A stretch of DNA of 64,000 nt from JAGVIE01 sp964520905 (GTDB lineage: Bacteria; Bacteroidota; Ignavibacteria; UBA10030; SZUA-254). Every line of letters begins with the position of its first letter. Within the stretch, counting starts at the first letter, position 1. The position numbers and the translations under genes are program-made. Location: positions 1-64,000 of the forward strand of contig CAZFQL010000015.1 of assembly GCA_964520905.1 (NCBI GenBank), written 5' to 3'. Shown here piece by piece: positions 17,805 to 26,402 of this stretch. Below the pieces are notes generated by a model, which did not search any database, was not told the DNA's origin, and worked only from the letters and a program-made list of their open reading frames with translations.

Positions 17805-17913
17805 TGTCATTTGTCATTCGTCAATAGTCACTTGTTGTTAGTTCCTTGTTCTTGGTATTTAGTTCTTTGAATCTTCATACTAACATACTCAAATACTTAA
17901 CTACTCAACTACT
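17805..17913. repeat. Composite 7-bp then 8-bp tandem array between acyl-CoA dehydrogenase and guaB
   Basis: From 17805 nine 7-mers follow in exact phase (TGTCATT, TGTCATT, CGTCAAT, AGTCACT, TGTTGTT, AGTTCCT, TGTTCTT, GGTATTT, AGTTCTT). After seven bases, five 8-mers follow from 17874 (TTCATACT, AACATACT, CAAATACT, TAACTACT, CAACTACT). The array fills most of the 147-bp gap and ends 4 bp short of the dehydrogenase stop codon. I know no named family for it. Confidence 0.75.
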
Positions 17914-17917
17914 TTTG

Positions 17918-19087
17918 TCATACGTATGCTGGAATACCCGTTATGTCTTCTCCGACAATTAAAGTATGCATCTCGTGTGTTCCTTCGTATGTCTTGACCG
18001 ACTCTAGATTCGCCATATGCCGCATGACCGGGTATTCATCGAGAATCCCGTTAGCTCCAAGTATTTCTCTTGCAACTCGCGCAATCGCCAATGCCATATT
18101 CACATTATTTCGTTTCGCTAATGATACTTGCTGGAATCTCAACTTTTTCTGATCCTTCAGTCGACCGAGCTGGAGGCAAAGCAGTTGTGCTTTTGTTATT
18201 TCTGTTACCATGTGCACTAATTTTTCTTGAGTTATCTGGAAAGAAGCAATCGGTTTACCGAATTGAATGCGCGATTTGGCATAATTCAATGCAGTATCAT
18301 AACATGTCATTGCCGAACCAATCGCTCCCCATGCAATTCCGTAACGCGCTTGATTCAAACACATGAGGGGTGATTTTAATCCGTCTGTCTTTGGAAATAT
18401 GTTTTCTTTGGGAATTTTACAATCCTGAAAAATTAATTCAGATGTTACCGATGCCCGCAATGAGTGCTTGCCTTTCATCTCGGGTGCAGTGAATCCTTTC
18501 GTCCCCTTTTCCACTAAAAATCCGTTGATAACACCATTCAACTTTGCCCACACAACCGCAACATCGGCAATGGTTCCGTTAGTGATCCACATCTTAGCAC
18601 CATTGATGAGATAGTGATCCCCTTTATCCTCTGCTCGCGTGATCATGCCGCCGGGATTGGAGCCGTAGTCTGGCTCGGTTAAACCGAAGCATCCGATTTT
18701 TTCGCCGTTTGCCAATTTGGGAAGCCAAAAATCTTTCTGTTGCTCGGAGCCAAAGGTATAGATCGGATACATCACGAGCGCACTTTGTACCGAGGCAAAA
18801 CTGCGTATACCACTGTCGCCGCGCTCGAGTTCCTGCATCACCAAACCGTAAGCGACATTATTCATCTCGGCACAGCCATATTTTGCAGGCAGTGTTGAAC
18901 CGAACATTCCGAGGTCTGCCATCTTTGCTACAAGTTCCATCGGAAATGTACCGGCACTGTAATGTTTTTCGATGATAGGAAGTATATTATCCCCTACAAA
19001 CTCCCGTACTGTATCTCTAACGAGAATTTCTTCTTCGCTAAGCAAACCTGCTACATCGTAATAATCAAGACCTTTAAACTTCATCAT
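17918..19087 (-). CDS. Acyl-CoA dehydrogenase, glutaryl-CoA dehydrogenase-like
   Basis: 389 residues. FAD enzyme oxidising an acyl-CoA, electrons going to ETF. The FAD contact is GCFGLTEPDYGSNPGG with MWITNGTIADV following; the catalytic base is Glu in TYEGTHEMHTL. The pattern ELERGDSGIRSFASVQSALVMYPI and the TYEGTH motif match the glutaryl-CoA dehydrogenase branch rather than the short-chain branch of the other dehydrogenase in this window. Whether it also decarboxylates (as true glutaryl-CoA dehydrogenase does) cannot be read here. Two ATGs are adjacent at 19087 and 19084. It is isolated by about 120-150 bp on each side. Confidence 0.93.
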   Translation of the reverse strand: MMKFKGLDYYDVAGLLSEEEILVRDTVREFVGDNILPIIEKHYSAGTFPMELVAKMADLGMFGSTLPAKYGCAEMNNVAYGLVMQELERGDSGIRSFASVQSALVMYPIYTFGSEQQKDFWLPKLANGEKIGCFGLTEPDYGSNPGGMITRAEDKGDHYLINGAKMWITNGTIADVAVVWAKLNGVINGFLVEKGTKGFTAPEMKGKHSLRASVTSELIFQDCKIPKENIFPKTDGLKSPLMCLNQARYGIAWGAIGSAMTCYDTALNYAKSRIQFGKPIASFQITQEKLVHMVTEITKAQLLCLQLGRLKDQKKLRFQQVSLAKRNNVNMALAIARVAREILGANGILDEYPVMRHMANLESVKTYEGTHEMHTLIVGEDITGIPAYV

Positions 19088-19205
19088 GGGAGGAACTTTC
19101 TTTGGTTACAAGAAACGCCTTGCCGGGGCGTATTATTCACATATTCTTGGAACAAAATTACGAAAATAATAAAGGAAAATCAAACCTTGCGGCTGAAATG
19201 AAAAT

Positions 19206-20546
19206 CTAATCCGCTTTAATCCCGTACTCTTTTATTTTGAGGTACAAACCTTTTTCGCTGATGCCCAACGCTTCGGAGGTTTTCTTCCGGTTGCCGTTGA
19301 ACATCTTTAAAACTTTCTCGATGTGCAGTTTTTCAACATCCTGAATTGCAATAGCCTGAGATGTTGCCTCCAGCGGACGTTCGGGTAAATGCAAATCGTC
19401 GACTTCGATAGTTTGATTCGGCGAAAGAATCACTGCGCCTTCGATGACGTGTTCAAGCTCGCGCACATTGCCGGGCCAATCATACGTCATCAATACTTTC
19501 CTGGCTTCATCGCTCAGGTGTTTCGGTTCTTTCGATTTGGATTTTTTCTGGAGGAAATGCTCAACAAGATCAGGAATATCCTCACGATGATCTTTCAATG
19601 CCGGTACTCTGATGGTAATAACATTCAGCCGGTATAATAAATCTTCCCTAAACCTTCCGGCACGGCATTCCTCCTGCAAGTTTTTATTTGTTGCTGAGAC
19701 AACGCGAACGTCTACTTTCAGCTCATTTGTACCGCCAACGCGTCTGAAATCTCCGGTCTCTAAAAATCTTAAAAGCTTCGGCTGGATTATTGGGCTTATG
19801 TCGCCTACCTCGTCAAGAAAAAGAGTGCCTCCATTTGCAACTTCAACCAGACCCGGCTTAGCAGTGTATGCATTTGTGAACGCCCCCTTTTCATGACCGA
19901 ACAATTCACTTTCCAAAAGCGTATCGGGTATCGATGAACAATTCATCGGAACGAAAGGTCTGTCTTTCCGCGGGCTTGACCGATGAATAAGATTGGCAAT
20001 CAATTCCTTTCCTGTTCCGCTCGGTCCGGTAATAAGAATTATTGAATCACTTTGAGCCACACGTTTGGCGCTTTCAACAACTTGCTTGATGGTCGTGCTC
20101 TCTCCGACAATATCAAACGTGCCGGCTTTACGAGAAAGTTCAGTTTGCAGCAATTTATTATCAATGGAGAGTTTTTTACGCTCTATCGCACGATGAATGG
20201 TTTGTTCAACTTGATCGATGTCGTACGGTTTGCCAAGAACTTCGTATGCACCAAGCTTGGTAGTCTCGACAGCCATCTTAAGATCGGCGTACTGCGATAG
20301 GATAATAACCTGAGAAGAGGGCGAGTGCTCGTGAATGAATTTCAGAACTTCCCTGCCATCCACACGCGGCATTTTCATGTCGAGTAGAACGACATCATAG
20401 AGAGCTTTTTGGATAAGATTGATTGCTTCCGCACCATCAAAGGCAAGATCAACTTCATAGCCTCCGGCTTCCTGAAGTTCTTCTTTGAGCAGTGTAGTCA
20501 ATGCTACTTCGTCATCGACAATAAGGATTTGGTAACGTTGCGGCAT
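19206..20546 (-). CDS. Sigma-54-dependent response regulator, NtrC family
   Basis: 446 residues. Receiver domain 1-120 with D56 as phospho-acceptor (VVLLDMKMPRVDG), AAA+ domain with Walker A GPSGTGKE at 174-181, then the sigma-54 contact loop at 221-226 reading GAFTNA in place of GAFTGA, and a C-terminal Fis-type HTH (NRKKTSEALGISEKGLYLK). The loop change is at a position that contacts sigma-54; related variants such as GAFTDA occur in functional family members, so activity is not excluded. The receiver closely resembles the stand-alone receiver encoded just upstream (30-bp gap), suggesting duplication. No kinase gene is adjacent. Confidence 0.95.
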   Translation of the reverse strand: MPQRYQILIVDDEVALTTLLKEELQEAGGYEVDLAFDGAEAINLIQKALYDVVLLDMKMPRVDGREVLKFIHEHSPSSQVIILSQYADLKMAVETTKLGAYEVLGKPYDIDQVEQTIHRAIERKKLSIDNKLLQTELSRKAGTFDIVGESTTIKQVVESAKRVAQSDSIILITGPSGTGKELIANLIHRSSPRKDRPFVPMNCSSIPDTLLESELFGHEKGAFTNAYTAKPGLVEVANGGTLFLDEVGDISPIIQPKLLRFLETGDFRRVGGTNELKVDVRVVSATNKNLQEECRAGRFREDLLYRLNVITIRVPALKDHREDIPDLVEHFLQKKSKSKEPKHLSDEARKVLMTYDWPGNVRELEHVIEGAVILSPNQTIEVDDLHLPERPLEATSQAIAIQDVEKLHIEKVLKMFNGNRKKTSEALGISEKGLYLKIKEYGIKAD

Positions 20547-20576
20547 TACACAATCGTTGAAACAGACCTGTAGAAA

Positions 20577-20945
20577 TTATTCACTCAGTACACGCTCGAT
20601 AGTCGTGAGGAGATCCACAAGGTCGTATGGCTTGCTCACAAAATCCTCGGCTCCATGCTTCTTTGATTCGATAGCATTTTTTAAATCGGCAAAACCGGTG
20701 AGCATGATTACTTTAACTTTGGGCATATTTTTCTTGATGAATTTCAAAACCTCAAACCCATCAACTTTAGGCATCTTAATATCGAGCAGAACGAGATCGA
20801 ATTTCTTGTTTTGTATTGTTGAAATTGCCTCATCCCCATCAGCCGCAGTATCAACCTGATAGCCTGCATTGACCAATTCACCGCTTAAAACCGTTCGAAG
20901 GGCTTCTTCATCATCAACAACAAGGATATTACTTGGATCAGCCAT
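20577..20945 (-). CDS. CheY-like single-domain response regulator
   Basis: 122 residues, receiver only. Acidic pocket D11/D12 in VVDDEE, phospho-acceptor D55 (LVLLDIKMPKVDG), conserved Thr in VIMLTGF and Lys in FVSKPYD. It has no output domain, so it should act by protein contact or as a phosphate relay. It lies directly upstream of the sigma-54 regulator whose receiver shares long stretches with it (KMPxVDGxEVLKFI, xADLKxAxExxKxGA, KPYD), probably from duplication. A ribosome site AAAGGAA precedes the ATG. The pair may form a relay with a distant kinase; inference. Confidence 0.93.
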   Translation of the reverse strand: MADPSNILVVDDEEALRTVLSGELVNAGYQVDTAADGDEAISTIQNKKFDLVLLDIKMPKVDGFEVLKFIKKNMPKVKVIMLTGFADLKNAIESKKHGAEDFVSKPYDLVDLLTTIERVLSE

Positions 20946-21092
20946 TAGCGAATTCCTTTTTCTAATTGATTTATGAGATTACTATTTCGTCCTTTGACGA
21001 GAAGCAAGTTAACGAAATAGAATAAAAAAAGCAATACAATCGAGAAATTTACCTCAGAAATGTGACAACCCAAATAAAACAGTAATAGAGAG

Positions 21093-21113
21093 AAAATCGT
21101 ACGATATTACGAT
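21093..21113 (-). terminator. Weak hairpin after tRNA-Pro
   Basis: On the minus strand ATCGTA/TACGAT (21113-21108 and 21101-21096) with a 6-nt loop is followed by TTT. It is 5 bp beyond the tRNA 3' end. The stem is short, so a terminator role is only possible. Confidence 0.35.
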
Positions 21114-21118
21114 AGAAG

Positions 21119-21193
21119 TCGGGATGCCGGGATTTGAACCCGGGACCTCCTGCGCCCAAGGCAGGCGCGCTAGCCGAGCTGCGCTACATCCCG
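21119..21193 (-). tRNA. tRNA-Pro (anticodon UGG)
   Basis: 75 nt on the minus strand. Acceptor CGGGATG pairs with CATCCCG with discriminator A; the D-arm is GCGC...GCGC; the anticodon stem CCTGC/GCAGG encloses CTTGGGC, giving anticodon TGG; the T-arm CCGGG-TTCAAAT-CCCGG is perfect. No 3' CCA is encoded (the next bases read CTT), so it must be added by CCA transferase. It sits alone in the 465-bp gap between the divergent receiver and BatA-like genes. Confidence 0.97.
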
Positions 21194-21410
21194 ATTGATA
21201 ACTCTATGAGTCGAAGAACGCCGGCAGAATCCTATCAGGAAAATTAGAATTTATCTTATCTGATCGACACAAATGAATGATCTTCGGCAAATTGAAACAT
21301 TTCAATATATGAAAGTTAACTCAGATTTGCAATCTTGCTTTTTTCAAGAATTTTGCTCTCATTAAGTTGTATCATATTAAACTATACTCGAGGGCTTCTT
21401 TTATCATAGC

Positions 21411-23588
21411 ATGACATTTCTCAACCCATTAGTGCTGTTCGGTTTAATTACGGCGGCAATTCCTGTTATACTCCACCTTCTGAACCTTCGCAAACTGCGG
21501 ACAATTGAATTCAGCACTCTGACGTTTTTGAAAGAACTTCAGCAAACAAAAATCCGTCGCCTTAAACTTCGTCAGATACTCCTTCTCATTATCAGAACAT
21601 TACTCGTCATTTTCATCGTACTCGCATTTTCACGACCGGCACTGCGAGGAACAATTTTAGGAAGCCTCGGCTCACAAGCGCACTCTACGATTGTTTTCAT
21701 TCTCGATGACTCCTTCAGCATGACGGGAAATGATGAGCACGGCGAATATTTTAAACAGGCGAAAGAAACCGCAGACAAACTTATCGACCTTCTCAAAGAA
21801 GGTGATGAAGCATTTCTGATCAAATTATCCGACGTGCCGCAGGCAACGATAGATCCTGCAACTCACGATTTTGCCGCCTTGCGTACTATCGTCCATGAAT
21901 CTCAGATATCTGCCATCCGCCGCCCTCTGGACGATGCGATCGGTTTATCGGCAAAATTACTTCAACAATCTAAGAATGCAAACAAAGAAGTTTATATCAT
22001 CAGCGATTTGCAGCGGACATTATTATCACAACGGTCTGTTGGCATACCGGAGAATAACCCGTCGCTTTTTGACGACCACTCCCATTTTTTCTTCGTTCCC
22101 ATCGGTATGAAAGAAATTGCAAATGTATCTATCGATTCGATCGATATTACAACGACAATCTTAGAAAAAGATAAACCTATTTCCGTCATCGCGTCGATCT
22201 GGAACTTCGGAACTACTCCTCTTAATAATTATATCATCAGCACATACATCGACGGCATCAAGATGGCTCAGAAAAATTTAGCCATTGAGCCATGGGGTTA
22301 TGCAAAAACTGAATTCAGCATTTCATCTAAACGAACCGGTTTCATCAGGGGTTATCTTGAATTGGAAAATGACGCAATTGAATTGGATAACCGCCGATAT
22401 TTTACATTTTATATCCCGGAGCAAATCAACATCGCGGTGATCGCAAACGCCGAGATGGATAAACGCCTCCTCCTTCTCGCTCTCCGGTCAGGGGATACAA
22501 AATCGGGGCAATCATTACTCAATATCCAACAATACACCTCGCAGAAATTTCCATTCATCGATCTGAATAAGACAGATGTACTGGTATTATCCAACATACC
22601 GTCTTTTTCTTCTACCGATGCAAACCGAATAAAAAATTTCATCGAAGAGGGCGGCGGGCTTGTTCTATTCCCCGGCGACAATATCGCTATAGAAAATTAT
22701 AACTCGAACTTACTCCCGGCACTTAAAATTCCGCCCATCGACTTTTCACCGACTGCATCGGTACAAGCGGATAATCTCTCTTTCCAAAAAATCGATCTTG
22801 CCCATCCTCTATTTTCAACTGTATTTGAGCAAGATCGCTCAGCTAAAGAACAAACAGGAATCGAATCACCTAATATTATTAAAAGCATAAAACGACATGC
22901 GGGCAAGCAATCTCGCGTGATCATATCGTTAAGCGACGGCACTCCGTTCCTCTCGGAATATAACATTGGAGAAGGAAAATTTCTTTTCTTCTCATCTGCG
23001 CCATTACTTTCATGGTCGGATTTCCCGTTAAAGGGCATTTTCGCTCCGCTAATTTACAGATCCATGATATTCGTATCATCAACGGAAGAAAAAAATAATT
23101 CATATATTACCGGTGAGTCACCGGCGATTACCCTGCGAAAGAGTTTAGCCGGCAACACGAACAGACAATTTTCGATTACCTCGCCGGAAGGGATCGAAGA
23201 GTTGATTCATCCAGCGAACTCAATCGTAAACGAACGCGCTACTACAAAACCGATGATCTTCACACCGAGTCGGTTCACAAATTCCGGTTTCTATGAAGTC
23301 AAGCAGGGCAGCAGTATGATTTCAATTATAGGAGTAAACACCGACCGACTTGAGTCGGACACACGGAATATTTCACAAACTGATTTGCTGAACGAAATGA
23401 AACGGTATGGTATAAGTGCCGGGAAGATTCACTTCAGCAAACCGGGAGAATCATTGCAATCCGAAATATTACAATCACGGTTCGGCGTCGAATTATGGCA
23501 ATACTGCATAGGTCTCGCACTTATGCTTGCAATAATAGAAATGCTGATCGCACGCGACAGCCGAAAAGCTACTAAGGATAGTTTATAA
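21411..23588 (+). CDS. BatA/aerotolerance-type membrane protein with VWA-like domain
   Basis: 725 residues. The N-terminus is the BatA signature (aerotolerance regulator N-terminal): FLNPLVLFGLITAAIPVILHLLNLRK followed by FSTLTFLKELQQTK and a second TM helix (LLLIIRTLLVIFIVLAFSRPALRG). A von Willebrand A-like domain follows, with a DDSFSM metal-site start near residue 100, then an extracytoplasmic beta-rich region, a glutamine-amidotransferase-like segment (FIEEGGGLVLFPGDN) and a final TM helix (LWQYCIGLALMLAIIEMLIA). The architecture is common in Bacteroidota and related phyla; the role is thought to be envelope-related, the mechanism unknown. hflX begins one base after its stop, so they are co-transcribed. 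Confidence 0.9.
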   Translation: MTFLNPLVLFGLITAAIPVILHLLNLRKLRTIEFSTLTFLKELQQTKIRRLKLRQILLLIIRTLLVIFIVLAFSRPALRGTILGSLGSQAHSTIVFILDDSFSMTGNDEHGEYFKQAKETADKLIDLLKEGDEAFLIKLSDVPQATIDPATHDFAALRTIVHESQISAIRRPLDDAIGLSAKLLQQSKNANKEVYIISDLQRTLLSQRSVGIPENNPSLFDDHSHFFFVPIGMKEIANVSIDSIDITTTILEKDKPISVIASIWNFGTTPLNNYIISTYIDGIKMAQKNLAIEPWGYAKTEFSISSKRTGFIRGYLELENDAIELDNRRYFTFYIPEQINIAVIANAEMDKRLLLLALRSGDTKSGQSLLNIQQYTSQKFPFIDLNKTDVLVLSNIPSFSSTDANRIKNFIEEGGGLVLFPGDNIAIENYNSNLLPALKIPPIDFSPTASVQADNLSFQKIDLAHPLFSTVFEQDRSAKEQTGIESPNIIKSIKRHAGKQSRVIISLSDGTPFLSEYNIGEGKFLFFSSAPLLSWSDFPLKGIFAPLIYRSMIFVSSTEEKNNSYITGESPAITLRKSLAGNTNRQFSITSPEGIEELIHPANSIVNERATTKPMIFTPSRFTNSGFYEVKQGSSMISIIGVNTDRLESDTRNISQTDLLNEMKRYGISAGKIHFSKPGESLQSEILQSRFGVELWQYCIGLALMLAIIEMLIARDSRKATKDSL

Positions 23589-23589
23589 T

Positions 23590-24855
23590 ATGAAAACCAT
23601 CTCGACGGATCAACGTGAAACCGCAATCGTTGTAGGCATCATTAATAAGCACGCGCAACGTAACCAAGTGGCTGAGTATCTCAACGAACTCGTCCTCCTA
23701 ACCGACACCGCCGGCGCTGAAACACTTCATAAAGTAACACAGGAACGTGACCGGATCAATTCGGCAACGTTTATTGGAAGCGGTAAAGCAAAAGAAATCG
23801 GTGAGCTTGCCGAGAGAGATAAAATTAGTCTCGTGATATTTGATGATGATCTTTCTCCGGTTCAAGTGCGCAATCTTGAGAAGAACATCAAGTGTAAGAT
23901 TCTTGACCGGAGCGGATTGATCCTTGATATTTTTGCATCACGCGCCAAAACAAAGGAAGCGATGACGCAGGTTGAGCTTGCCCAGCTTCAATATCTTCTC
24001 CCGCGATTAACGCGCCAATGGACTCACTTATCCAAACAATACGGGGGTGTCGGAACAAAAGGTCCGGGCGAGCAACAAATTGAATCCGACCGGCGTGCTA
24101 TCCGCTCACGCATCAGCCATCTGAAGAAAAAACTTGAGCGGATCGATAAAGAACGTGAAATCCAACGGAAGGGACGGAAAGAACATACACGCGTGGCTAT
24201 GGTCGGATACACAAACGCAGGAAAATCAACACTCTTAAAATCGCTGTCGGGCGCGGATGTATTAATTGAAGATCGGCTCTTTGCCACACTCGATACGACA
24301 GTACGCATGGTTCCACTTTCGGCATCACAAAAGGTACTTCTTTCAGACACGGTCGGGTTCATCAGAAAACTTCCGTCTCATCTGATCGCTTCTTTCAGGA
24401 GCACGCTTGCAGAAGCAACTGAGGCTGATATTCTCCTGCATGTTGTAGATATTAGTCACCCAAAATTCCATGAGCAGATTGCTGTTGTCAATGATACGCT
24501 CGAAGAACTTAATACAACCGGAAAGCCGATGATTTATGTTTTTAATAAAATCGATAAACTCAAAGACAGATCAATAATACAAGAACTCACTTCCGAATAT
24601 CCAGTGTCGGTATTTATCTCCGCTGAACGAGGAATAAATATTTCCAGCCTTGAGAACAAATTACTCGAGATGATCGATGTAGGAACTCGTGAATACAATT
24701 TGACCATCAAACAATCGGAATATCGGACTATTGCTAAGCTTCACGAAATTGCCGAAATTATTTCCCAGCAATATGAAGATAATTCGATCAATATTAAATT
24801 TAAGATCAATCAAAAGAATTCAGACCGATTGAAAAAATTATTGGCAACAAGATAG
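23590..24855 (+). CDS. hflX: GTPase HflX
   Basis: 421 residues. Ribosome-associated GTPase that splits stalled or stressed ribosomes. The N-terminal HflX domain includes the family signature GTKGPGEQQIESDRR before a coiled-coil (about 160-195); the G domain has Walker A GYTNAGKST (about 207-215), switch ATLDTTVR, DTVGFIRKLP and NKIDK. The C-terminal tail folds back as in other HflX proteins. The start is an ATG one base after the BatA-like gene stop, with no room for a separate ribosome site, so coupling is likely. Confidence 0.97.
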   Translation: MKTISTDQRETAIVVGIINKHAQRNQVAEYLNELVLLTDTAGAETLHKVTQERDRINSATFIGSGKAKEIGELAERDKISLVIFDDDLSPVQVRNLEKNIKCKILDRSGLILDIFASRAKTKEAMTQVELAQLQYLLPRLTRQWTHLSKQYGGVGTKGPGEQQIESDRRAIRSRISHLKKKLERIDKEREIQRKGRKEHTRVAMVGYTNAGKSTLLKSLSGADVLIEDRLFATLDTTVRMVPLSASQKVLLSDTVGFIRKLPSHLIASFRSTLAEATEADILLHVVDISHPKFHEQIAVVNDTLEELNTTGKPMIYVFNKIDKLKDRSIIQELTSEYPVSVFISAERGINISSLENKLLEMIDVGTREYNLTIKQSEYRTIAKLHEIAEIISQQYEDNSINIKFKINQKNSDRLKKLLATR

Positions 24856-24900
24856 ATAAAACAATAACGGAAAATTATTCAAAGCAACATCAGATTAATC

Positions 24901-25683
24901 ATGATAAAGACGGCAATAGAAGCAGCGAAGGAAGCAGGAAGGTTTCTTATACAAAACATCGGCAAAGTAAGAGACATTCAAAGGAAGGACGGACAGGAAA
25001 AGAATCTTGTCACCGAAATCGACAAGCGCTCCGAGGAAATAATCATCGGCATCATCAAACAGCATTACCCGGCGCATGATATTCTTGCCGAAGAGAGCGG
25101 ACTGAAAAGCAGCGCTGCTTCTGAGTACAGGTGGATCATCGATCCGCTTGATGGAACGACAAACTTCACACATTCACTCCCTATATTCTGCGTTTCTATC
25201 GGTGTAGAACGTAAGGGAGAGATTATTGCTGGAGTGATCTATGATCCGAATTTCGATGAACTTTTCACGGCAGAAAAAGGAAACGGCGCGCTTCTTAACG
25301 GCAAACGCATGAAGGTATCCCGAACAGAATCACTGAATGCAAGCCTGCTTGTCACCGGCTTTCCTTATAACATCACCGAGAATCCGGATCATGCGGTAGA
25401 ACATTTTTATAATTTTCTTATGAGAGCACAGGCAGTCAGGCGGATGGGTTCCGCGGCAATAGATATGGCGTACGTCGCGGCGGGAAGATATGACGGTTTC
25501 TGGGAAGTCGCTCTTAATCCCTGGGACATGGCGGCAGGCGCCTTGCTGATAGAAGAAGCCGGCGGTGCGCTCACAGATTTTTTCGGTAACCCGCTAAGTG
25601 TGTACCGGAAACAGATTGTAGCCAGCAACGGGAAAATTCAGAAAGAAATGTTGGAAGTGTTGCATTCAACGAGAATCAAATAG
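24901..25683 (+). CDS. Inositol monophosphatase family protein
   Basis: 260 residues, usual length. Mg2+-dependent phosphatase of the IMPase/SuhB family. Metal-binding motifs: Glu in ILAEESG (about 65), WIIDPLDGTTNFTH (about 80-93), and the C-terminal WDMAAGALLIEEAGG (about 209-223). It could act on inositol-1-phosphate or a related sugar phosphate; SuhB-type members also affect ribosome biogenesis, so the in vivo role is open. It follows hflX by 45 bp and is the last gene of this rightward group; the next gene is convergent. Confidence 0.95.
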   Translation: MIKTAIEAAKEAGRFLIQNIGKVRDIQRKDGQEKNLVTEIDKRSEEIIIGIIKQHYPAHDILAEESGLKSSAASEYRWIIDPLDGTTNFTHSLPIFCVSIGVERKGEIIAGVIYDPNFDELFTAEKGNGALLNGKRMKVSRTESLNASLLVTGFPYNITENPDHAVEHFYNFLMRAQAVRRMGSAAIDMAYVAAGRYDGFWEVALNPWDMAAGALLIEEAGGALTDFFGNPLSVYRKQIVASNGKIQKEMLEVLHSTRIK

Positions 25684-25713
25684 CAAGAGATCAGATCACT
25701 TTAAGTGCAAAGA

Positions 25714-25729
25714 GGGACTTCCCGGTCCC
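25714..25729. repeat. Hairpin GGGAC-TTCCCG-GTCCC between convergent genes
   Basis: A 5-bp GC stem in the 123-bp gap between the convergent inositol phosphatase and orphan receiver genes. No T-tract follows on either strand, so it is at best a weak transcription stop. The rest of the gap shows nothing I recognise. Confidence 0.35.
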
Positions 25730-25806
25730 GCTCGCAACTATGGTCCTCCTAATCCTAAGCTCCCATCCGTTATGGTTTCTTTTTTCTCTTCGCCTCTAAA
25801 AATAAT

Positions 25807-26178
25807 TTATCCGGCTTGTCTCATTTTCAGACAATTCATAGCTTCCGGAATTTTATTAAACTCGTATGCTTTATCAAAATGAAAATCTGCGCCTGCATCT
25901 AAATATCTTCTCCGGTATTGGGGTAACGAGTGATTGGTTAGCATAATTAAAAGTGGTATAAAACTAACACGCTTCAAATTTTTTATTAAATCGATTCCGT
26001 TTATACCAAGCAACTCGCTATCAAGAATAAGAACGTCGGGGACGTTTTTCTTGATAGATTCGAATATCATTTTCACATCAGAGATAGTATCTACAACCTG
26101 GACATCATCGATGTTGTTGAACATCGTTTCGAGACGTTCACAGATTAAAGCCGAACGATCCGCTATTACAATTTTCAT
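25807..26178 (-). CDS. Orphan receiver-domain protein
   Basis: 123 residues, receiver only. Asp7 replaces the usual double acidic pocket start (IADRSA, one Asp followed by Arg), the phospho-acceptor is D53 in VLILDSELLGINGIDL, then LTNH and Lys in FHFDKAYE. This style (IADRSALICERL) resembles receivers of NarL/LuxR regulators with the HTH lost, rather than chemotaxis CheY. It lies downstream of the NarX/NarL-like pair on the same strand behind a 224-bp leader with a long hairpin and repeated GCATTTTAT motifs, so it probably has its own promoter. Possible phosphate sink or adaptor for the same kinase; inference. Confidence 0.85.
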   Translation of the reverse strand: MKIVIADRSALICERLETMFNNIDDVQVVDTISDVKMIFESIKKNVPDVLILDSELLGINGIDLIKNLKRVSFIPLLIMLTNHSLPQYRRRYLDAGADFHFDKAYEFNKIPEAMNCLKMRQAG

Positions 26179-26197
26179 ATATTTATTCCCGTTTCAA

Positions 26198-26362
26198 TAT
26201 TTTATGGGCTCGGATAGCAGCCCTAATCCACATAAAATGCTACCCAAGCCCGGTGATAATGCTTATGCGTCTAAATAATAGATAATTATTATGACTTCAG
26301 GTAGAGCATTTTATATGATTTTTTTGCAGCATATCTTATATTTATTTTGCCGCATTTTATGC
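26198..26362. promoter_or_regulatory. Four copies of a GCATTTTAT(GC) motif upstream of the orphan receiver
   Basis: ATTTTATG at 26199-26206, CATAAAATGC at 26231-26240 (inverted), GCATTTTAT at 26306-26314 and the palindrome GCATTTTATGC at 26352-26362. Three are flanked by GTAG on one strand. Multiple near-palindromic copies within 165 bp of a promoter region suggest an operator or a small repeat family. Confidence 0.45.
26206..26251 (-). ncRNA. Long leader hairpin before the orphan receiver gene
   Basis: On the minus strand GGGCTTGGGTAGC (26251-26239) pairs with GCTATCCGAGCCC (26218-26206) over 13 positions; the two departures from perfect pairing are G-U wobbles. The 20-nt loop holds an ATTTTATG motif. 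It ends 27 nt before the start codon, so it is in the 5' leader or marks the 3' end of the upstream transcript. I cannot match it to a known riboswitch class. Confidence 0.45.
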
Positions 26363-26402
26363 TACAAAGAAATGAAATTCGCCCTATATGAGAAATTTTC
26401 GA

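Noticed and set aside
25684..25806. Possible c-di-GMP (GEMM) riboswitch in the convergent gap
   Set aside because: It contains a GC hairpin but none of the conserved GEMM positions, and lies downstream, not upstream, of both genes.
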